DNA from: Diprion similis
Lineage: Eukaryota; Arthropoda; Insecta; Hymenoptera; Diprionidae
NCBI RefSeq assembly: GCF_021155765.1
Contig: NC_060114.1
Coordinates: forward strand, 13,587,501 to 13,651,500
Reading direction: 5' to 3'
DNA length: 64,000 nt
Part shown: positions 1 to 11,460 of the stretch, piece by piece
How the letters are laid out: each line of letters opens with the position of its first letter
Position numbering within the stretch: the first letter of the stretch is position 1
Notes under the pieces: model-generated
The model's input: the letters and a program-made list of their open reading frames with translations, nothing else
Told to the model about the DNA's origin: nothing
Databases searched by the model: none
Made by a program: the position numbers and the translations under genes

Positions 1-790
1 AAACCAAATGGTTGAAATTCGATCGGTGTTAAATTTGGCAGTATATTTTTTTAGCGCACAGAGATGAAGCGTTACGGGGAGACAGGCTCTGTTTGGTCGG
101 CAAACAAAGCCGTTCGTATAGCCGTCGATGCGAAACGAGTTGAAAATTTTGTGAAAATCCGTCGAACCGTGGAGGGTAGCGAAATGGGGGGGAGAGCCGG
201 GGGCGGAAAGGTTTTAAGTGAATTTCGTAGCCAATACCGGCGGCGTAATGCGCGTGCAGTGGGTGTAGGTAGACGCGTCGACGGGGTTTTCACGGGTGCA
301 GGATGCAGGATGCAGGACGCAGGACGCAGCAGCCAGGATGCGGGGTGAATCCTGACAACTCGGCAGGAGCGAGGCTCGCCAATATATCCGGCATGTTTTG
401 GCGTTATAACGCTGTTAACACCCACGATTGCTTTCAATCCTCCCGGTTCATCATTCCCTTCCATCGGCATCGTTATACGCACACCGAAATCACCACATGT
501 GCCAAATTATCTCGACGGAATTACTCGCACGGCGAGTAACAAGTTCACTCGTTTCATCCTCGACTAAAATTTGCAGAAAATACGACTCGAAATCGAGACC
601 GAATCATCCTATACCGAAACCACCCTCATCGTCTTTAAACGTGGAACTCCACGGACCTCGTGGTTGTCCTTCTTAAGGATCAACACATTTTCAGCATTTT
701 GATCGTATATGATCATGATTTTTTGCAAAAGTCTTCTCTGAGGTCTAAATATCGAGATTTTTTTCGGTACTTTTCTTGTAGTAGGGTGAC
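1..790. other. No gene recognised
   Basis: Short open frames on both strands overlap here, but none has splice-site support, conserved motifs or a convincing composition. A small imperfect tandem of the word GCAGGACGCAG occurs near 298-340 and gives rise to repetitive short frames. I see no RNA gene or element in this stretch. Confidence 0.5.
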
Positions 791-1240
791 TATATCAAGT
801 TTTGTGCCGATTCAATGAAAAACCGCGAACTTAACCTAAAATAGTCGCCATATTCGGTCCGCCATCTTGAACTTCGCAATTCTGAAGTCAGGATCGTAAT
901 CAACGATCCGAAAAACCCTCAGATCACTTGTGATTTTGAAAATTTGTTCAATACAAAAACGTCCCTCTGAAAGGGTCAAAGGCGTTAAAAAATTTTTTTT
1001 TTATCACTCGTAATTCATTACCCCCCCCCCCCCCCCCCCCCCCTCCCTCCCCCCCACTATACCAAGTTTTGTTTCGTTTCAATGAAAAACCGCGAACTTA
1101 ACCTCAAATACTCTGCCATCTTGAACTCTGCAATTCTGACGTCAGAATTGTAATCAGCGATCCGAAAAACGTTCAAATTACTTATGATTTTGAAAATTTA
1201 TTGAATAGAAAAACGTGCCCCTCAAAGGTCTAAACATTCT
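791..1240. repeat. Two diverged tandem copies of a dispersed repeat, separated by a C-tract
   Basis: Copy one (about 791-992) and copy two (about 1059-1240) share the blocks TCAATGAAAAACCGCGAACT, GCCATCTTGAA, GATCCGAAAAAC and GATTTTGAAAAT in the same order, offset by about 267 bp. They are separated by an almost pure C run (about 1021-1057). The reverse complement of the GCCATCTTGAA block gives AAGATGGC, which also occurs in repeats near 4.48 and 21.6 kb. No coding potential is seen. It is probably an old non-autonomous element or a short tandem of one. Confidence 0.7.
1021..1057 (+). repeat. Poly-C tract
   Basis: An uninterrupted run of about 23 C is followed by CT-interrupted C runs. It lies between the two copies of the flanking repeat. 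Such tracts can form i-motif or G-quadruplex structures and are error-prone in assembly, so the exact length is uncertain. Confidence 0.9.
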
Positions 1241-3064
1241 CCAGATTCCTCAGAAACTTTTCGATGGAAGAAGAGCTCCGCAATTGTTTCAGGCGAATCG
1301 TTATCGTCGCGAGATCTTGAAGGGAAAATCCAAAGGTTGTGGAGTTGCGGTTTCGGGCTTTCGAGTCGGAGGATTGAACGGTGACAGTTTATGAGCGGTC
1401 TACACGCTCATTCGCGTATGACGCAATCACGGGGATGATCTCTGAATCAAATCGAGGTTTATACGCGGGGTTTCGTCCACCCTTATACGACCTGCACGAG
1501 AACCTCCACCTACACACTACAGGCCATACGGATGGATAGACGAGAGCAATTTCACAGGGCATGAAACGCTGACTTCATTATTCGGTTGTTAATTCGCCGC
1601 GTCGTTTCAAACGAACCGCATACATATACCTACGTATCTACATATATACATATAAATTCGGCGATGCGTTGATTTCGCAGATCAAGATATAGATATGCAC
1701 GTGTTAGATCGATCGGCGGTTCACGATTTACTCTTTTCCGCACCTCAATTTATTTCAATAGTAAAACGAAAGGATGAAACTTAATCGATTTCGATAAAAA
1801 AAAAAGAGGAGAAAAGTTTCTGCTCGTGTGATTTAATTCGTTCACTTAAAAATCAAAATTTCAACTCAAAATGCGTTTATCCGAGTAAAGAAACGATATT
1901 TGGACAATTTTTTGACACGTTTCAGATATTTTTTCAGTCTCACTTACAGTAATTCTACAAACTAAATAGCGACGATCTATTTGTAAAAAAAATTTACCTC
2001 TATTTCATATATACTTGACAATTATTTATCATGCAGTATATTTCGAAAAAGTTGTCAAAAAGGACAATCAAGGTTGTACACCATAGTGAATGGTCGACCC
2101 GTTCAAATGAAAAGTATGTATAATCCGATCTAATCGAACTGAATAATCGATCCATTCAATTGTAAGCGAAAAACTAAAAAAAAAAAAAAAAAAAAAAAAA
2201 CATTCCACATAACTTTCTTTTTTCTAAAATCGTCATTCATTATTAGAGTAATTTAAACTTTGAAATATTTGATCTGACTTACTTCAGTAAAAATTGGTAT
2301 AATAAACCGTAAGCAAGGATCGTAATCAAATTTCTATCGTCCCAAAATATGAAAAAAGAAAGAAAAAAAAAAAAAAAAAATCGAATCAAAAAAGACCACA
2401 CGCGACGGTTTATTTATCCCTGCTCAATCTGTGTCCGAGTAATCAGTAGAAGTACAACGGGACGTTGTCCCAGCTTCTAAACATCCTGACGACCGCAGGG
2501 ACGCGTGTATGTCCCTTGTTTGATTTTCCGTCCTGTGTCTTCATCCTCTTGGTGGTGCATATTTTTCCCCCTGTTTCTTTCTTCCTTTTTTTATTTTTTT
2601 TATTTTTACTACCAAAGAGGGAGACATAATTATGCGCTGGTTTTCCTGTAGGCATAATAACGCGTGTATCTATACGTCAAGGATATGACGACGTAGTTTT
2701 TTAATTACTGCACGCCGCACCAGCGTGTGTGATGTATAATATGAATCTCTCTCACTCTCTCGAATTTTCTCCCTACCGCGTTTTTTTCAACCCGCATGCA
2801 TTGATATTTCGTTTATTTTTTATGCGTAATATTTCTCCTCCTCTTCATCATTCTTTTATTTATATATTTTTTATTTTTTTCATAAATTTTTCTCTCTTGA
2901 TCCCCGTTTCCAGGCTTCGCTATCGTCCCTCCACACGACGCACTTCGCAACCTTTATTCTCTATACTTTGTCTTTGTACTGCAGGAACGGCATGTGTATA
3001 GAAACGCAAGTTGGTAGAGGGCAAATCGCTTTTGTGTCCGGTTTGCCCGGTAATGGCGTACGGT
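1241..3064. other. Intergenic, no gene recognised
   Basis: The stretch is AT-rich with A runs at about 2176-2200 and 2363-2380. No splice-supported open frame or RNA gene was found on either strand. Confidence 0.5.
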
Positions 3065-3248
3065 TTATACCGTGTGTCGATCAGGAAAATGCGCATCTTA
3101 TGCGCGTGTGTCAAATCGTTCGAATTTTATTGGCTGATAGTTACCACCTGATTGAACTGCTCACGCAATACCAATCGCGACTGTCAGAAAATTTCCCTAG
3201 GAGCCCACAGCTAACTGTCAGAAAATGTCCCTAGAAGCCCACAGCTAG
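3065..3248 (+). mobile_element. Single arm of a foldback MITE (family of 6216-6496)
   Basis: It begins with TTATACCGTGTGTCGATCAG and matches the arms of the palindromic element at 6216-6496: same end, same CGCGTGTGTCAAATCG-like block, same ATACCAATCGCGACTGTCAG block and the same GAGCCCAC end. Only one arm is present. Its inner end is duplicated in tandem: a unit of about 33 bp with CTGTCAGAAAAT and CCCTAG(G/A)AGCCCACAGCTA occurs twice at about 3180-3248. It is non-coding and is likely a deleted derivative of the full palindrome. Confidence 0.75.
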
Positions 3249-4146
3249 CAGTAGCAGCATTTGACTAGACTAGTACCTACATGGATTACATATCGTTTCT
3301 TTGATTCTCCTGCCGTAAAAAGCGCACCGATTTCTGCCGCAAAATATCCACCGATAGGCCTGATTCAAATGAAAATCTGTTAAAATCCTTGACGTTTCGG
3401 TCCTTTGAGGGGCTGCTGTTTTTTTCGTTTCAAAAGTTTATTATGACTTTTTTGCACAATTCATGTATTTGATGTGAGATTGAAAATTTCTTTTTTTTGT
3501 CTGGTGCTTTTTTTCGCTTCTTCTGGTTATAAGTCCTCAAGGGGCGAAGCGTTAAGTATCTAATCGAGAGTTTTTCATTTGGACCCAAGACACCGAGAAC
3601 CCAAATTCACATAGATTGGATAAGGGCGAAAAACACGTTATTAAGCTATAATTTTTACCCTTTGCCTGACGGAGGTGGCAAAAATGATGGGGGTTCGTCT
3701 TTAAGGGAGGACGTTGCACCCGCGTCAAGGGGCTTGATACCACTGGCATAGATGCATCGCGCGGATTTCGATGTGTGCACTCCGTCGCCCCCTCGCAATT
3801 CCACCTGGCGCCCCTTCGACAAGCGAGCAACGTGCAAGACGCCTTCCCCATATGCCCATTCCCATGCGCCCGTATTACATGCGCCTGTCGTATGGCTGCT
3901 GTGCATGGGCATGCCGAGCAACCCGCGTATAAATATCCCATGGCAGGCGCGGTCGCACCGCAGCACCCAGGGTGCAACAATAGGCTCTTAGCGGTCACCA
4001 TAGCAACCCCATCATCAATGCCTTGGTAACAGCTCGACAGGATCTTGAAGGAGATCATCTACGAGATAGGTACTCGATGACGCTGACCTGTAGGTACCGG
4101 GGGCACCAAAGCGACACCTTGAAAAATGGGCAACTCTTGGTGTTAA
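3249..4146. other. Intergenic with a locally GC-rich stretch
   Basis: About 3,650-4,010 is richer in G+C than its surroundings and open in several frames on both strands, including a 168-codon minus-strand frame (3552-4058) with no recognisable motif. It contains a TATAAATA word at 3928-3935 and an X-box-like palindrome at 3994-4007. It could be a promoter or part of an unrecognised repeat. No gene is called. Confidence 0.35.
3994..4007. promoter_or_regulatory. X-box-like motif (possible RFX site)
   Basis: The sequence GTCACCATAGCAAC fits the RFX-family consensus GTNRCC-N(0-3)-RGYAAC at every specified position, with a 2-nt spacer. RFX factors control ciliary genes in animals. No ciliary gene was recognised beside it, and a motif of this looseness is expected roughly once per 100 kb or so by chance, so function is only a possibility. 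Confidence 0.25.
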
Positions 4147-4624
4147 TTAACCCTTTGCGTCATGGTGCACTCTGAGAGGTACCACCTATAAATTTCATCA
4201 CTTTTTGGACATTTATTCTATGATTAACGGATTTCTGTCGAGTCCTTTGCAGTTTGTTGGTAGCTGAGATCTTACGGAGTACAGAGAAATTTTCCTGCAA
4301 ACACGAATATTTATTGCTATTGTTTCATAAACGAACGATTACAAACAGAAAGTGATTTTTTTGGAGTTATTCATTTTTAACGAGACTTTTCAGAATTTTT
4401 TCTTGGAAATCAGTACCATGTGGTTTTTGAGGGTGCTGATAGCAAATCTGCTATTAGATTTGCAAAATTCCTCATCCAAGATGGCGGATTCAATACGGCG
4501 GCCTGCAATTTTTTGCATTTTCAGAATCTAAGGTCAGATTCATTATCAGCGCCGGCAAAAACCTCTGTATACGAAGTTTCGCGGAAATATCTCAAATATA
4601 AAAATGTATGCTTCAAAGGGTTAA
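4147..4624. mobile_element. TTAA-flanked MITE with piggyBac-like termini
   Basis: The left end is TTAACCCTTTG and the right end is the exact inverse, CAAAGGGTTAA, giving 11-bp terminal inverted repeats inclusive of TTAA. TTAA target duplication and a CCCTTTG start are typical of piggyBac-superfamily elements. The 478-bp interior has no transposase frame and includes the word AAGATGGCGGATTC near 4478. This is most likely a non-autonomous derivative. The terminal repeats are short, so chance pairing is not fully excluded. Confidence 0.6.
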
Positions 4625-6215
4625 GGGGTGCATACCCTGTAGAACGCCAAATCCGAATCGATTTTCATGATTTTTTTTTCTCTCTTTAGAGGGTAAGAAA
4701 TAAATCTTTTCAGGGTCATGAGTAGTTTTTATTACGTAATTCCAGTTTTCAAAATGATTTTTGTTTATTGAAAAGTGTGTAAAAATGGCGACGATGTAAA
4801 CAGTCGCTGTTTTATCGTGTATTCCGATTTTCTACTCGTTGAGAAAAAAAAAAGGAAACACGTATTATTATATACTTACTCGCTCTTAAATTTTGATTCG
4901 AACCCAAAATTAAGTTTCAGGCATGATTTTAATAACGGAAAACTGACCGTTCTTCACATTTCGATGGTTCTTACCTGTAAAGGGTTGTAGGGTAACAAAA
5001 TCGGTTAGACATTTTACCGTAACCTGACTTCGGCTGAAGTACCAACGATTAATCTTCCCATTCACGCCGTAATATTGCTGCACGCTTGATAAAACACGTC
5101 AAGTATATTACAACATTCTTTTTTATCGACTAATCGAGTATCTGCATATGTATACGATATATGTCTACGTATATGTTGGAAATAATCGTGAAACATATGG
5201 CAGGACTGACTAGCTAGCTGTCGGTACGGAATTGATTGTACAATATATAGGTAGAAAAAGTGGTATGTAGGTACAGGGTTAGAAACGATTGTTGAGCAAA
5301 AACAGCCCCCATAACGAATCGCGATTTGAACACCATTGTAAAGCATTTATCACTTTGTGTTTGACCGCAAATACTCGAGATACACCTTATATTCATTTTT
5401 GTAATATCCTCCACCTGTTCAGGAAACACAGTTTGATCTGAACTTCTCGGTATAATTCTGACCTACGGTAATTTTTTCCTTTCTCGATTTCCGGTCTGCA
5501 CCCGTTGTTTTCATCCGGATGCAACGAACTTGCAATCAGTGCAATGTCGCTCGTGTCTTAGAAAAGGAGAAGCGAGAAATAGAGTAGATTCAGAGCTCTT
5601 TGAGTATTATTTTTAGTCAAGAAGGGGCGGGGTTGGAATTCCGAATTATAAAAGTTCCGGAAGCTTCTAATTCCGAATTATTTGGTCGCGATCAACGAAG
5701 TTTCAAAATGCAAGATTTCGAAAATTCAAGTTTCGAAAAGTAAAGTTCCGATAGAGCATTAAAAAAAGAGCAAACATATTACAAAAGCTTTCCGGAACGC
5801 CGTGAACGTGATGGAAATTTGAAACTTTTCTTTCTAGTATCCAATTAGAACCAATTAAACAGCGATTTGTCGAGGTGCCGGTGAACTTCTCGGTATATAG
5901 GAGAAAAAAATTTAATCATAATTTCGCTTTACGCGTATTGGTATGAACTGCATAAAGCCGTGAGTGAGAGACTCACTCGGATGAAATTGCAGGTTTGCAC
6001 TTCACGACACGGAATTCAAGAATCAGAAAAACCCCGAGGGAGTCGATGAGATTAAAGGACATTGCAATAAGGGTAAAAAGTAGGTGCGATAGAGATCCAA
6101 ATGCGCGGTTCAATTCCCAGCGACAATTTCGCTCATCGGAGATAATGACTAACCGTAGTGTTTCTGAATTTTCGAAAGTAGCTGCGGCAGCGAATTACTT
6201 ACGCGGGCCCATTCG
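4625..6215. other. Intergenic, no gene recognised
   Basis: It contains AT-rich DNA and short open frames without support. A second CAAAGGG-like end (GTAAAGGGTTGTAGGG near 4977) suggests more remnants of the neighbouring element family. No RNA gene is seen. Confidence 0.45.
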
Positions 6216-6496
6216 TTATACCGTGTGTCCATAAGGAAACTGCGCACCTTATTTTTTGATTTTTATTGTCCGTCAGTTACCGCCCGATTGAGCAGCCGAT
6301 GCAATGCCAATCGGGATTGAAAAAAAATGTCCCTAGGAGCCCACCGTTAACTGTGAGCTCCTAGGGACATTTTCTGACAGTCGCGATTGGTATTGCGTCG
6401 GCTATTCAATCGGGCTTGCACTGCCGGCCAATAAAATTCGACCGACTTGACGCACGCGCATAAGGTGCGCACTTTCCTCATGGACACACGGTATAA
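6216..6496. mobile_element. Foldback (palindromic) MITE, about 281 bp
   Basis: The whole element is an imperfect palindrome centred near 6356. The left end TTATACCGTGTGTCCATAAG pairs with the right end, whose inverse reads TTATACCGTGTGTCCATGAG. Pairing continues through GGAAA(C/G)TGCGCACCTTA, a GCCCGATTGA block and TGTCCCTAGGAGC to the centre. There is no open frame of note. The TA at the ends could be a target duplication, as in Tc1/mariner-type elements, but this is not decisive. A single-arm relative lies at 3065-3248. Confidence 0.85.
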
Positions 6497-6628
6497 TAGG
6501 GAAAAAGGTGTAACGCGTGGTGCAGGGTATTTCTGGATATGCATCGCGGTTCGCGATGCAGTGGGCATTGATTAATGACACGCCTGTTGCAGTTTGGTCA
6601 CAATGCAATTTCGACCCGCTGTCCACTC

Positions 6629-6693
<65 letters not shown>

Positions 6694-6700
6694 TGTGTGC
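6629..6700 (+). repeat. Compound (GT)n(GA)n(GT)n microsatellite
   Basis: It consists of a GT run, about 25 GA units, then a short GT run. Frames read through it encode only Leu-Ser or Thr-His dipeptide repeats and are artefacts. Confidence 0.95.
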
Positions 6701-6901
6701 ATGTGGTGGGCCATTCAGCTTCGGTGTTTGTACGAAGTGACAAAGCCCTGACAAGTGTGACACGGTGACATGCAACGCCCGTCCACCGACGACAACCAAT
6801 TAATCACTATGTATACACTGCATACCCTCTCCCTGCACGCTGCACGATGTTTTACCGTATAAGGTGCAAGTACGTATGTATCCGATGGACGAGTTAAACC
6901 C

Positions 6902-7262
6902 TGGTGTGAGTATACATGGTGTGCCTAGGAGTGAAGGTTCTTTTTCCAAAAAAGTATCTCTCTCGCGCTGGATTGGACTTAAGTAAGATGTGTACCAACG
7001 GCGCCAAAATACCCTAGATCGCTGGTGATTAATTTTTGTGACGTTGAATCTGCGTGGGGAAAAATGAGCGAGACTTTAAATAACTCACACCTCAACTATA
7101 CGTGATGGTATTAACGAGCAGGGCAGCGTTCGTCAGAAAAACAATTCCCTAAAAATATAGAGATTTCTTTAGACAGTTGGTACACATCTCACTTAAAGGA
7201 TTTAACCTAAAAAAAAGGCGCGTGTCGTAGGGGTTTTAGGCGCACCATGTATACTCATACCA
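6902..7262 (+). mobile_element. MITE copy 1, 361 bp, about 20-bp TIRs
   Basis: Terminal inverted repeats are TGGTGTGAGTATACATGGTG at the left and, read inverted, TGGTATGAGTATACATGGTG at the right (one mismatch). A second, subterminal inverted pair, AAGATGTGTACCAAC and GTTGGTACACATCT, lies inside (about 6984-6999 and 7176-7193). The interior has no coding frame. A second copy lies in the opposite orientation at 27196-27521 and shares interior words such as GGCGCCAAAATACCCTAGAT, so this is a real family. No clear target duplication is seen. Confidence 0.88.
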
Positions 7263-7400
7263 CGAGCCAAACACAATGCGGAATTCGTACGTGGAGATCG
7301 GTATTAATATTCTAATATTCCCCAGTCCTCACCGATTTGCACTGTTATTAAGGAGTGCCCTGGTCGATTTCGACGTTAACGTGCATATCTCCAACTATCC

Positions 7401-7650
7401 AAGTCCACGTATCTCAAACCCGAAAAAGAACTTAATAGTAGAGTAAATTTTTTATCTGAATCATGATTCTATACACAATTCTGAACAAAAATACTCCAAT
7501 TCATTTTCATTTGACGCATTTATAAAGAAATGGCACGGATTCTACGAAATGGCGATAGTGAATTCGTAGAATCCATGCCGATTCTTTACTTCGGTTCAGA
7601 ATTGTGTATAGCTTTCAAGCCCCTTTTTCGCGTTTGAGATACGTGGACTT
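7401..7650. mobile_element. Foldback MITE, 250 bp
   Basis: The left end AAGTCCACGTATCTCAAAC is mirrored exactly at the right end as GTTTGAGATACGTGGACTT. Inner blocks also pair: TATACACAATTCTGAAC with TTCAGAATTGTGTATA, and GGCACGGATTCTACGAA with TTCGTAGAATCCATGCC. The centre is near 7550. There is no coding frame. It is a different family from the palindrome at 6216-6496. Confidence 0.85.
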
Positions 7651-10600
7651 ATATGGTCAGATGTCGATTAGCACTTATTTGTTTTTATCCAACTTGTTTT
7701 CACACCTCTTGCTAATTATCTAACCCAAACAATTATCAGGTGCGACGGAAACTTCAGCGAGTCTCGTTTATCATGACAATATTGCAGTTTTATGTTATAC
7801 ACGAACAGCGAAATGGATTAATGAATAGTTGATCTAGCCGCAAATCAGATCGTGTCTTATAGGTATAAGGGAGAGAGACGCGGGGCTGGAAAGTAGACAA
7901 ATTCGTTTCTCTTTCGCGAAGAACTACGTGGAATGTGTATATATATACATACACATCTCCGTTCTTTATATCCTCGTCGGATAAACTATTGATATCGATT
8001 GTTCCCTAGGGTAAAACAGAGAGAGTTCCCAGGCGTTTTGGTGGAGAGATCACGAGCTTGACTTCACCCTCTTATCAGCTCGTTACTTCTGCAATGTGGC
8101 TGCCTGCCATTCAGGGTTTGAAATTCGTCCGAAATTCATGACTGCCAATATAATGCCAATATCTGAGAGCATTGTTTAGACGTGGATGTTTTAGGGTATT
8201 AGAAACTTTTTATTTTAACGTGTGCCACACAACATGGCGATCGGTAAAGAGAGCGTATTTCTTTTTGTGTACCTATAAGGTCAACCAATTTATAACTAGA
8301 GAACTAACTGGGAATTAAACATTTAGTTAGAAAGTAAAAGTTCTACACAAAAAAAAACACCCCGTCTTTCTTCTTCTTCTTCTTCTTGTTTTTGTCTACA
8401 GAACCCTGCTTGAAATATCCTGCGTTGTACAGAAATGGAATGGGACCGACAGGAAAGGAAAGGAAAGGAAAGAGAAGCGCAGGAAAACATCAGCTTCCAC
8501 TCAATGATTACCAAAGTATATTTGCATAGGACGCGAGAGCCGCGATCACTTTCCTGCCGTACACATACTGTATACACATATATTTATATATATCTGTGTA
8601 TATATATATGTATATATATATATATATATATACCCGATTTACATTTTATTTTAATCGCGGTAATCGATCCGGCAGTTTCGTCTCCGCACCGCACGGATAT
8701 GCGGCCCTCGTCCTCCACCCCCACCTCCCCCTCCGCCTCTCCTCACCTACCTATGTATGTACCTCGGAATTAAACCTCCAGCGAGAGACTACTTTATTTT
8801 TATTTAAACTCCTCGCGGGCCTCCATTAGGCATTACCGGACGGGGAAACTACGCTCAACTTTTAACGATTCCGATATTCTAACTGCCAATCGACGACGCC
8901 GTTACCTATTCTGCAGGGGGGATGGAATTCTCACGATCTGTAGACTGCGGGGTGAGTTTAATTTATCAATCTGATTTCCGTTACGCTTCTCTCTGCTTAT
9001 TGTGTCTCGTACGGATATCGCATGACTTTATTGCAGGCAATTGGAATTAGTTGAGCGGATTGAAAATGAAAATTATAGTACGATTTCTTATTATGCGTTG
9101 ATTATTCAATCAATTGCTTTCATCAATTCGGACGAATTTTTTTTTTACGTTTAATCATATTTATATCTAAAAATTGATTGATTTTTTCTCCTGGAATAAT
9201 TCAATTGCGTTCGTAAATCCATTTTCAAGAGTTTTTCGATTTACGTGATTATTGATTTTTTCATAATACTTTTCGATACGAATAACTAATCAAATCGAAT
9301 TTTCGCACTGAAAAACGAAGACGTCTTCATAAATAAGTTGGCAAATGGGTTGAAAAAATTAATCATTTGTGGATCAACAATTTACTCAAATTCACTCAAA
9401 AAACAAAGTAGCTTAATTCAATCATCTTCTCACGAAAGCAATTTACTCCAGATTTAAAAATCGGTTACAAATCGGTTGCAGATATTTCCTATAAACTACA
9501 TTCGATGAGAATTAAAAGCGCGGGGATTGTTGAGATGGACGCTAATCTATAGGTGTGCCAATTACGCAATAACGCTTGTCGAATTAGTTTTAGCCTGTAT
9601 CTTTCAGCCGCGTATAGCGAGAGATAATTGAGGCACTTTAAGGGCGGCGCCATCAATATTCCAATAATTCACAGGCTTGGGCGACTGCAAGGGGTTGCGT
9701 ATTCCATTCCCTCGGGTGTTAGTCCGGTCCTCCAGTTCTCCGGCAATACATCACACTGTCCACAGTACCGTAACTCACCCTGAACGCAGAACGCTCCATA
9801 CACCAACCGATCCTGGTCAATAAACACACACACAAACACAAACACATACGCATCTGGATCCGCGTGTTAGTGAAGCAGATATACGACCGGGATCACCGAA
9901 CGTAGCGTCTAATCTACCCCTAATTTTCCACGAGATGGGGAAAAACCCGCGATTCCGCTTTATTATCCCGTAATATCAATTTCATAAGTCGGCTATGTTC
10001 GCCTTTCTTGGTTATTATATCTGCGATGCTGCGTAACCAGGGGGAAAAAATGATCGAAAACTTATTCATTTCGATTTTGCTTTACCCGTTTTTTTTTTTT
10101 TTTTTTTTTTTCCATTCACTTCTCGCAATATTTATATATCGGTTATGATGGTGATTTTTGCTTCGCGATGCGTGAGATTTTTCGAAAAATTCTTACCGAG
10201 GTTTGCCGATTCGGTAATTTGTTACTGAGTATACAAATTAGATTCATCGTCAAGTTAGCCAGAACTAAGCTTGATGGTATGTTTTGGGCTTTCAACCCTC
10301 TTTCCCATAAATTCGTTCCGCCTACAGTTGAAATTGGTAGAATGTTTTTAATTAGCGTCGTTTTTATACTGGGCAGGTTTTATATCAGTTTAATTGAATC
10401 ATTTCAAGTTTATGTGAAATTCTTATCGTTCTTATAAAGTATAGTAATACGGTTTTTCGTTTGAAACTTTCTCGTAGAAAAAAGAAACACTGGATCAACT
10501 ATTCAACGTATTCAACTATTCAATTTATCGTCCTGATGATCAACTTTCGACATGAAGAAAAAAAATCCTCTTGAAAATAAGATGTCTCTACAAACGAATT

Positions 10601-10870
10601 TTACCCACGCGAAAATCTTCTTTTCACTTCTTCTTTACTTATGTTCATATCAATTGGAAAATTTGAATATCTCCATATATGTATGTATCTGTGAAAAAAA
10701 AAAAAAACAAAAAAAATTTCCTAAACGTATTCAGATTTGCATTGAGTGTTTCTAATCTATAATATGGAAGAAAAACCAAAAGAATAGAAAATGACAGAGA
10801 AAAACGATTTGACAAAAAATAGGCGAAGGAGGGAAATAAAGAGAATGAAGAGGGGAACAACGGCGTACGG
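7651..10870. other. Intergenic, no gene recognised
   Basis: It holds AT-rich DNA with a (TA)n tract near 8580-8632, a CT/TC-rich stretch near 8365-8390, a GGAAA tandem near 8452-8472 and a T run of about 21 at 10090-10111. An 89-codon plus-strand frame at 10168-10437 is hydrophobic but lacks any motif or flanking support. No RNA gene is seen. Confidence 0.45.
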
Positions 10871-10879
10871 ATTTCAATT

Positions 10880-11460
10880 AAATTGAACGCCTCGATTTTC
10901 CCCGCGTGTTTCCCGACGCCGGGGGGCGTCGGTGCAGAAACCTGGAGCAATACCAGGCTCTGCACTAGGTTGGTGCACCCGTCGCGTCGCGTCGTCGCAT
11001 CGAGTAGCAGCCGGACAATCGGGCGCAGCGGGAGTCCGGAACCCTTTTGGTCTGCTCGAGGCCGGGGTTATCGCTATCAATCTAGATCGTATAGCTTCGG
11101 GTCGTGTAAGGTATCGAAGTGAAATGATATAACCGCCACTGAAGTGTGGCGCGGTGAACGAAGTTGGATGTAACGAAGGCGAACGCATGCTGCATACGAT
11201 GAAGAGGGTGCACGCAGGGAGCAAAGCGTCAGGCCGACTAATGACCAGGTTATAACTAATGTAAGTAAGCAATCCAGAACGCGTACCGAGCCGCGAAGAT
11301 TTCATTTCAGGATAAAACCCGCATTTCTAGCATCTGGCGTCGCGACGCCCCGCGTCGCTTCTGATCACAGCAGTTCGGACAGCCACTTGCGCCTAGCCAA
11401 CGGCCACCGGTTGGCCAGAGGTCGCCTAGCTCGCTAATCGCTTCGGAGGGTGTATCGTAG
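10880..11460. promoter_or_regulatory. CpG-rich segment, candidate promoter or 5' exon
   Basis: This stretch is clearly richer in G+C and CpG than its surroundings, with runs such as CGTCGCGTCGCGTCGTCGC and a 14-bp perfect palindrome GGCGTCGCGACGCC near 11336. A possible donor AAG|GTATCG occurs at about 11108-11116. All long frames here arise from the base composition. It may be the promoter or first exon of a gene lying elsewhere, but nothing downstream confirms that. Confidence 0.3.

Noticed and set aside
3552-4058. 168-codon minus-strand frame, the longest in the left half
   Set aside because: Its Cys- and His-rich product shows no regular metal-binding spacing, and overlapping plus-strand frames are equally open. 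Base composition explains it.
6402-6799. Minus-strand frames rich in Leu-Ser and Thr-His
   Set aside because: They are reads through the GA/GT microsatellite and the foldback element.
10874-11305. 143-codon minus-strand frame
   Set aside because: It lies in a CpG-rich patch that is open on both strands, has no recognisable motif and no splice support.
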